The translations under genes were made by a program, and so were the position numbers. DNA of 11,158 bases from an uncultured Gemmatimonadaceae bacterium. GTDB lineage: Bacteria; Gemmatimonadota; Gemmatimonadetes; Gemmatimonadales; Gemmatimonadaceae. This document shows, piece by piece, positions 6,642-11,158 of the stretch (positions are counted from its first letter, which is position 1; every line of letters starts with the position of its first letter). The notes beneath the pieces are model-generated. The model did not search any database, had not been told where the DNA came from, and saw nothing but the letters and a program-made list of their open reading frames with translations. The stretch is taken from assembly GCA_955652635.1 (NCBI GenBank), contig CATPBN010000109.1, forward strand, positions 1-11,158, written 5' to 3'.

Positions 6642-7996
6642 TTCTTCGCCTTTCCGAAGAACGCGTTGTGCAGTCGATCCAGCGCCGGGTTGAGCTGATC
6701 ACCCTCGACTATGATCGTAAGGTTGATGCCTGTCGCGCTCAGCGACATCATGTGCACTTTGATTCCGTCGAGCGCGCTGATGGCTCGGCCCATGGCTCCG
6801 CTGTCCTCGCTGATCGCCGCGCCCACCACTGCCACGATCGCGCGATCCCGCTCGACGGATACGTCGCCAAGCGAGGACAAATCCACAACGAGTGACTCGA
6901 GGCCCGACGGGTCATCGACCGTTACTGAAACGGAGACCTCCGACGTGGCGACGACGTCGACCGAGACTCCATTTTTCTCGAAGATCTCGAACACGCGCCG
7001 CAGAAATCCGCGGGCGAACAACATCTTCGCGGCTCCAACCTTGACGAGGGTGATGCCGCCCTTCCCTGCAATTGCGCTCACGGCGCGCCGAGGCGCATCG
7101 AAGGTGATGCGCGTGCCCTTCCCGTCCGGATTCCGCGAGTTGTAAATGAAAACCGGAATTCCCAGCCGTACCGCCGGCGCGATCGTATTCGGATGCAGAA
7201 CCTTCGCGCCGAAGGTCGCGAGCTCGGATGCCTCATCGAACCGGATCTGCTCGATGAGCTTCGACCCCTTCACTACTCTGGGATCCGCGGTCAGCATCCC
7301 GTCCACATCCGTCCAGATCTCGATCGCGTCGGCGTGGAGCGCCGCACCGAGCAGTGACGCGCTGTAATCCGATCCGCCACGGCCGAGCGTAGTCGTGATT
7401 CCCCCGGTTGTCCTGCCGATGAATCCGGCCATCACCGGCACCTTTCCGTCCTGAATCAACGGCTGCACGACATCGCGCGCGTTATCTGCAATCGCATCCG
7501 TTTGTGGCTCCGCCGACATGAAATTGTTGTCGGTGATGAAGACATCCCGGGCGTCGATGTGCTCCGCGGGAATTCCGCGGACCTTGAAGAATGCAGCGAC
7601 CAGATGCGATGAGAGCTGTTCCCCAAACGCGGCGATCGCGTCGAAGCTGCGTGGGGTTGCGTGACCGAGAATGGATAGTGCTTCGGCGAGGCTCGCCAGC
7701 TCGTCGAAGGTCGCGCTCATCTCTCCTGCCACGTCAGATGCCTCGCTCGACGTTCCAAGCAGCTTCTCGCATTGCTCGAAGTGCCGGTCACGCAACGTCT
7801 CGACACCTCGCAAAGCGCCAATGAGATGCCCCTTCGCCGACTGCTCACCAATGGCGAGAAGAGAATTTGTCGCGCCACCAAGGGCAGACACGACGACCGC
7901 CGGCTGTCGCGCTAGGCGGCCTTTGACGATGTCGGCGGCGCGCTCGATCGCCTCCGCATCACCCACCGATGTGCCGCCGAACTTTACGACGATCAC
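6638..7996 (-). CDS. lysC: Aspartate kinase, monofunctional with two ACT domains
   Basis: Aspartokinase phosphorylates aspartate at the first step toward lysine, diaminopimelate, threonine and methionine. The 452-residue protein matches the single-chain LysC (AKIII-like) length. It shows KFGGTSVG (5-12), GRGGSDYSA (205-213), WTDVDGMLTADPR (228-240) and FGAKVLHP (262-269) in the kinase domain. Two C-terminal ACT domains follow (about 314-370 and 388-446), including the TSEVSVSV segment (351-358) typical of lysine-sensing aspartokinases. Feedback inhibition by lysine is therefore likely from family knowledge but not proven here. No homoserine dehydrogenase domain is attached. The start is GTG at 7996, overlapping the asd stop as GTGA and beginning directly with the MIVVKFGGTS strand. 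Confidence 0.97.
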   Translation of the reverse strand: MIVVKFGGTSVGDAEAIERAADIVKGRLARQPAVVVSALGGATNSLLAIGEQSAKGHLIGALRGVETLRDRHFEQCEKLLGTSSEASDVAGEMSATFDELASLAEALSILGHATPRSFDAIAAFGEQLSSHLVAAFFKVRGIPAEHIDARDVFITDNNFMSAEPQTDAIADNARDVVQPLIQDGKVPVMAGFIGRTTGGITTTLGRGGSDYSASLLGAALHADAIEIWTDVDGMLTADPRVVKGSKLIEQIRFDEASELATFGAKVLHPNTIAPAVRLGIPVFIYNSRNPDGKGTRITFDAPRRAVSAIAGKGGITLVKVGAAKMLFARGFLRRVFEIFEKNGVSVDVVATSEVSVSVTVDDPSGLESLVVDLSSLGDVSVERDRAIVAVVGAAISEDSGAMGRAISALDGIKVHMMSLSATGINLTIIVEGDQLNPALDRLHNAFFGKAKK

Positions 7997-9081
7997 GCGG
8001 TGTCGAAAGCGCCGTTCGCGGCCAGCAGCTCAGCGTTGAGAACCGAGCCGCCTGCCGCGCCGCGCACGGTGTTGTGCCCAAGGGCGACCATCCGCAGATC
8101 GAGAACGGCATCGCGACGCACTCGTCCAACGGTTACCGTCATCCCGTTCCCGGCGTTGACATCGCGCTTTGGCTGGGGACGGTCCGGCATCTCGGTGACG
8201 ACGAGCGGATGAGCGGGTCGAGTCGGGAGTCCGGCCGTGGCCGGAAAGCCTTTCCACTCCCGCATTGTCTGAATCGCAGCTTCCGGGCTGGGTCTCTCCT
8301 CGAAGCCAATTGTCATGCAGATCGTGTGACCGTGCTCGACCGGGACCCGATTGGTGTGCGCGCTCACCTTGAAAGTTGCGCTCACGACTTCGCCGTCTTC
8401 GTAGCTCCCGAGCAGCTTCAGCATTTCACGCTCGAGCTTTGCTTCTTCATCGGCGATGAACGGAATGACGTTTCCAAGAATGTCGAGCGATGGAACCCCG
8501 GGATACCCGGCGCCAGAAACCGCCTGCATTGTCGAGAGAAAAAGCTGCCTGATGCCGAATTTCTGGTGCAAGGGCGCGAGAGCCACCGCAGCGACGGTGG
8601 CAGAGCAATTTGCGTTGGTCACGATGGCGCCGCTCCACCCACGCTTCGTGCGCTGACATTCGAGCAGGCCCAAGTGATCGCCATTCACTTCCGGGATGAC
8701 GAGCGGGACGTCGGATTCCATCCGAAAGTTTTTTGCGTTGCTCAGCACGAACTTTCCCGCCTGCGCAAAGCCCATCTCGATCTCCCCGGCGACCACTGCG
8801 TCGAGCGCGGAGAAAACGATCGGGGCGCTTACGAGTCCCGGATCGCACGCGATTATCCGACGGGACATGATCAAATCCGGCGGCGGGGGACCTTCCAGCC
8901 AGCGCGTCACCTCACCGTATTTCCTGCCCGCCGATCTCTCGGAGGCGGCCAGTTCCTTCAGCTCGAACCAGGGATGGTCAGCCAGCAAGCGGACGAACAT
9001 CTGTCCGACCGCGCCGGTTGCGCCGAGCACAGCCACCGGCCACTTGCTCTTCCGATTCCCGGGAAGGTTTGAAGGAGTCAT
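7993..9081 (-). CDS. asd: Aspartate-semialdehyde dehydrogenase, archaeal/fungal-type
   Basis: Asd reduces aspartyl-4-phosphate to aspartate semialdehyde with NADPH, making the common precursor of lysine, threonine and methionine. The 362-residue protein begins with a Rossmann motif GATGAVG (20-26). Its catalytic cysteine lies in TNANCSATVAA (Cys159). Next come QAVSGAGYPGVPSLDILGNV (186-205) and NRVPVEHGHT (244-253), which carries the substrate Arg245 and a probable catalytic His252. The SGAGYPG...LDILGN...NRVPV...GHT pattern is what I know from the Methanocaldococcus/yeast class of Asd rather than the E. coli class. The ATG at 9081 overlaps the preceding M20 gene as ATGA and the stop overlaps the lysC GTG. 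No clear Shine-Dalgarno is present, consistent with coupling. Function is confident; subclass is from motif memory. Confidence 0.95.
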   Translation of the reverse strand: MTPSNLPGNRKSKWPVAVLGATGAVGQMFVRLLADHPWFELKELAASERSAGRKYGEVTRWLEGPPPPDLIMSRRIIACDPGLVSAPIVFSALDAVVAGEIEMGFAQAGKFVLSNAKNFRMESDVPLVIPEVNGDHLGLLECQRTKRGWSGAIVTNANCSATVAAVALAPLHQKFGIRQLFLSTMQAVSGAGYPGVPSLDILGNVIPFIADEEAKLEREMLKLLGSYEDGEVVSATFKVSAHTNRVPVEHGHTICMTIGFEERPSPEAAIQTMREWKGFPATAGLPTRPAHPLVVTEMPDRPQPKRDVNAGNGMTVTVGRVRRDAVLDLRMVALGHNTVRGAAGGSVLNAELLAANGAFDTA

Positions 9082-10073
9082 CGCGCCAGAAGGGTTTTGG
9101 CCAGCCGCTCATAGCCATCGACGCTCGCCCTCAACTCGTCGACATCGATGAACTCATCCGGCGTGTGTGCAACGTGGATCGAGCCGGGTCCGAACAGAAA
9201 CGGTTCGCCCCAGTTGGAAAGAAGCGGAATGTCCGATGTATAAGCCACCGGCTCCGTGTCGAAGCCGGGCACCGTTGCAAACCGCTGCGCTGGTATGTGC
9301 GACCCGAACTCGACATCTGCACGACCCTCCGCCCAATCGAGGATCATCTTCTTGATCGGCCCGACGTCACTCACGAGTCGGAACATGATCTCCGCCTCGG
9401 CATGTGCAGGGATCACGTTTGCTTCCGTTCCGCCTTTGATGGTGCCGATGTTGACCGTCGTCTCTCCGAGCACTGGGTCGGATGGAAGAGGAAGCTTGCG
9501 CAGCGTTGGCAGCAATTCCAGCATCGGCTCGATCGCGGAGCGCCCGAGATGGGGGTACGCGGAGTGAGCTTCACGCCCGCGCGTACGTATGGTAGCGCGA
9601 AGCGAGCCCTTTGCGCCGCTCGCCAGCTTGCTCTCGGTGGGCTCACCGTTGATCAGGAAGCGACTCTTCGTTCCGAGATTGTTTGCCGCCCGCGCCCCAT
9701 CGGAACCCTTTTCCTCTCCGACCACGAACAGTAGCTCGACGCGCTTTTCGCCGTCGCCGACGAGCCGGTCGGCCGCGACCAACATCGCCGCGGCAATTCC
9801 TTTCGCGTCCGAAGAGCCGCGACCGTACAGCTTCGTTCCCTCGAGACGAGGTGGGACATAAGGCGGAACTGTGTCGAGGTGCGTTGAGAAAGTCACACCT
9901 CCTCCCGACCGCGATGCCCAGATGTTGGCGCGTCCCCGGCTCACCTCTTGAAGGGTCACGTTCCAGCCGCGCCCCACGAGCCACCGCGAAACGAAATCCA
10001 CAGTAGTTCCTTCGGAGCCAGTGGTCGATTGAATCGACAACAGCTCCGCCGCAAGCGAGACGACATCGGTCAT
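9078..10073 (-). CDS. M20-family metallohydrolase (ArgE/DapE/LysK type), candidate succinyl-diaminopimelate desuccinylase
   Basis: Members of this family remove acyl groups from amino acids using one or two zinc ions. The 331-residue product has the ligand set in order: THLDTVPP (His65, Asp67), GRGSSDAKG (Asp89), GEEKGS (general-base Glu120 and ligand Glu121), GEPTE (Glu144), and AHTPDEF (His303). His170 in the central dimerisation domain (REAHSAYP) is also kept. The length is below the 375 or so of classical DapE and closer to LysK-like enzymes, so the substrate cannot be read from sequence alone. Context favours succinyl-LL-diaminopimelate: it heads a block with dapB, dapA and dapD, whose pathway needs a desuccinylase. 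The ATG at 10073 is the first start after an in-frame stop (10085-10083). Its stop overlaps the asd ATG. Confidence 0.88.
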   Translation of the reverse strand: MTDVVSLAAELLSIQSTTGSEGTTVDFVSRWLVGRGWNVTLQEVSRGRANIWASRSGGGVTFSTHLDTVPPYVPPRLEGTKLYGRGSSDAKGIAAAMLVAADRLVGDGEKRVELLFVVGEEKGSDGARAANNLGTKSRFLINGEPTESKLASGAKGSLRATIRTRGREAHSAYPHLGRSAIEPMLELLPTLRKLPLPSDPVLGETTVNIGTIKGGTEANVIPAHAEAEIMFRLVSDVGPIKKMILDWAEGRADVEFGSHIPAQRFATVPGFDTEPVAYTSDIPLLSNWGEPFLFGPGSIHVAHTPDEFIDVDELRASVDGYERLAKTLLAR

Positions 10074-10079
10074 GCGGAG

Positions 10080-10108
10080 AAGTTAGCTCCGCTCGCGGAT
10101 CGTGTCAG
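10080..10108 (-). promoter_or_regulatory. Promoter-like sequence at the head of the lysine block, possibly leaderless
   Basis: On the minus strand CTGACA (10108-10103, five of six to TTGACA) is separated by 17 bases from TAACTT (10085-10080, fits TANNNT but only three of six to TATAAT). With standard spacing transcription would begin at 10073, the A of the M20 gene's ATG. No Shine-Dalgarno is well placed (GGAG lies 13 bases away), which fits a leaderless message. The -10 match is weak. Confidence 0.35.
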
Positions 10109-10632
10109 GACGGTGATGCGTCTAGCTCAGAGGCAGCGGAGGGACGGGCGACGCGATCGACATCCTGCACGTTCTCTACGAACATGTGCTGCGCCAGCCT
10201 GTTCGCTTCCATCACGTATGCGTCGTGGCGCCGCTCACCGATTTCACCGATCTCGTGGAGTGTGCGATATCCCATCATTTTGCCGGCTTCGCGAAACGTC
10301 TTGAATGTGTCTTCGGCCTGGCGCGCCATCGCGATGTCAGCAACAAGACGCCGGAAGTCGCTCTCCCGAGCTGAGTCAGCGAGATCTCGCGCGGCCGCGG
10401 GACTCACTCCGAAAGTGTTCGTTCCGGTCCCGGTCTCGGCGCCGAGCTGGGACTGATACTCCTCGAGCATGCGCTGGTGCTCACGCATCTGGGGAACGTG
10501 GCGCGAACAAAGATCGCGGAGCCGGTCGTCGTCGGCCTGATCTTCATGCGCCTCGAGCGCATTGAGAAACGCGCGATGCTGCATGACGGCGTTGTTGACC
10601 TGGCTCCTCAGAAACCGCGTCCCTCGTTCCAT
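10105..10632 (-). CDS. Hypothetical helical protein rich in His and Glu (about 175 aa)
   Basis: I do not recognise this family. The product is almost wholly helical and charged, with no signal peptide or membrane span. It looks like two helical hairpins: residues 8-63 (His19, His29-Glu30, His45, His52, Glu57) and 77-155 (Glu107, His126-Glu127, Glu133, His136, His149), separated by a Gly/Thr linker near 64-75. The spacing of His and Glu on successive helices resembles four-helix metal-binding bundles such as ferritin-like or hemerythrin-like proteins, but no defining motif is complete. A polar, disordered tail follows residue 162. I prefer the ATG at 10632 (weak GTGAG upstream) to an in-frame GTG at 10644 with no ribosome site. 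It lies 54 bases after the preceding gene and 31 bases before the M20 gene. Confidence 0.7.
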   Translation of the reverse strand: MERGTRFLRSQVNNAVMQHRAFLNALEAHEDQADDDRLRDLCSRHVPQMREHQRMLEEYQSQLGAETGTGTNTFGVSPAAARDLADSARESDFRRLVADIAMARQAEDTFKTFREAGKMMGYRTLHEIGEIGERRHDAYVMEANRLAQHMFVENVQDVDRVARPSAASELDASPS

Positions 10633-10686
10633 AGCCGATCTCACGAAGCGAAACTTGTGCCCGATGTACGCTTTTTATAGCCGCCC

Positions 10687-11158
10687 CTACTTCTCGACTG
10701 TTCCCGACGTGGTGTCCCCGTACTTGTAAGTGGCTCGTGCCGCTTTGTTGAGATGCCAGCTGGGCTTGGCCGCCAAGGACTTGGGAGCGATCTGCCCGTA
10801 TGCGTTGATGAACTCGAGCGCTGGCTGAGTATGAGCGCCTGGCTTTCCGTCCTCGTTCGGCGTTTGCGGGGCAATCACCGTCACGGGCTGAGGAAGGGCC
10901 TCGACCTCTTTGGCGATGTCGCGCGCTCTCGCGAGATCGTTCTCTGGCAACGGCCGCATGATGAATGGTATCGCGTAAACCTTCAACAGCGATTCCATCT
11001 GAGCGTTCCAGGCCGCCTGATCCGGATCTGTAGGATCAAGCAACGATACGACGGTGCCAGCCTGGCCGCCAAGGATGAACCCGAACATCTCGTGCTTGTT
11101 CGGATAGGGGATCAGCCATTTGCCGGGTTCGATGTGCGCAAGGGAGCCGCGCTCGAAC
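10687..11158 (-). CDS. 3' part of an unrecognised gene, possibly protein-tyrosine-phosphatase-like
   Basis: The frame is open from the right edge to a TAG at 10689-10687, so 156 C-terminal residues are visible and the start lies outside the window. An internal ATG at 11088 should not be taken as the start, because coherent sequence precedes it (PGKWLIPYPNKHE). Visible residues 33-97 follow an alternating strand/helix plan: AGTVVSLLDP, a helix, YAIPFIMRPLP, a helix with ARARDIAKEVEALP, then PVTVIAP. This recalls the dual-specificity phosphatase fold, in which the last strand runs into the HCx5R loop. Here that loop reads APQTPNEDGK and lacks the Cys and Arg, so any such domain would be catalytically inactive or the likeness is superficial. 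The C-terminal 40 residues are polar and basic. Same strand as everything downstream. Confidence 0.6.
   Translation of the reverse strand, partial: FERGSLAHIEPGKWLIPYPNKHEMFGFILGGQAGTVVSLLDPTDPDQAAWNAQMESLLKVYAIPFIMRPLPENDLARARDIAKEVEALPQPVTVIAPQTPNEDGKPGAHTQPALEFINAYGQIAPKSLAAKPSWHLNKAARATYKYGDTTSGTVEK

Noticed and set aside
6638..10104. Lysine riboswitch or leader-peptide attenuator for lysC/asd
   Set aside because: Genes overlap or are separated by at most about 30 bases, leaving no room for an L-box aptamer upstream of asd, lysC or dapB.
10645..10686. TATAAA (10677-10672) as a promoter for the 175-aa gene
   Set aside because: The -10 match is good, but no recognisable -35 hexamer lies 16-18 bases upstream, so it was not listed as a feature.
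1..11158. Mobile elements, CRISPR arrays, tRNAs or a defence system
   Set aside because: I found no direct-repeat arrays, transposase or integrase motifs, or tRNA-like sequence; the region reads as ordinary core-genome genes.

Overview
This window is a housekeeping region from a fairly GC-rich bacterium. Every supported gene lies on the minus strand, so it reads right to left. I see no mobile element, CRISPR array, tRNA or rRNA, and nothing that looks like a defence or accessory system. The six-domain ribosomal protein S1, the succinylase-type lysine pathway, the archaeal/fungal-type aspartate-semialdehyde dehydrogenase and the gene order suggest a Gram-negative lineage such as Gemmatimonadota. 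That placement is an inference from protein style, not from a marker search.

Layout in transcription order: (1) at the right edge, the 3' part of an unrecognised gene with a protein-tyrosine-phosphatase-like look (11158-10687). (2) A small helical, His-rich protein of unknown function (10632-10105). (3) A tightly packed biosynthetic block: M20 metallohydrolase, asd, lysC, dapB, dapA, dapD, aroA and cmk. (4) A 71-residue hypothetical gene (2155-1940). (5) rpsA (1847-27), which ends 26 bases before the left edge.

The block carries aspartate through aspartyl phosphate (LysC), aspartate semialdehyde (Asd), dihydrodipicolinate (DapA), tetrahydrodipicolinate (DapB) and the N-succinylated intermediate (DapD). 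The leading M20 hydrolase could supply the desuccinylase step. No dapC or dapF is present. AroA (shikimate pathway) and Cmk (CMP/dCMP phosphorylation) follow, then S1. The aroA-cmk-rpsA order is also known from proteobacteria such as E. coli; here a lysine/diaminopimelate block is joined in front of it.

Five junctions use 4-base ATGA or GTGA stop/start overlaps (M20/asd, asd/lysC, lysC/dapB, dapA/dapD, aroA/cmk). dapD/aroA overlap by 13 bases with a TTG start. These overlaps imply a polycistronic, translationally coupled unit. The breaks in coupling are before the M20 gene, between dapB and dapA (40 bases), after cmk, and before rpsA. The break before rpsA contains a near-consensus sigma-70 promoter (TTGACC, 17-base spacer, TATACT) whose -10 abuts a 35-base imperfect dyad. 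The break before the M20 gene has a weaker promoter-like sequence placed so that transcription would start at the ATG itself.
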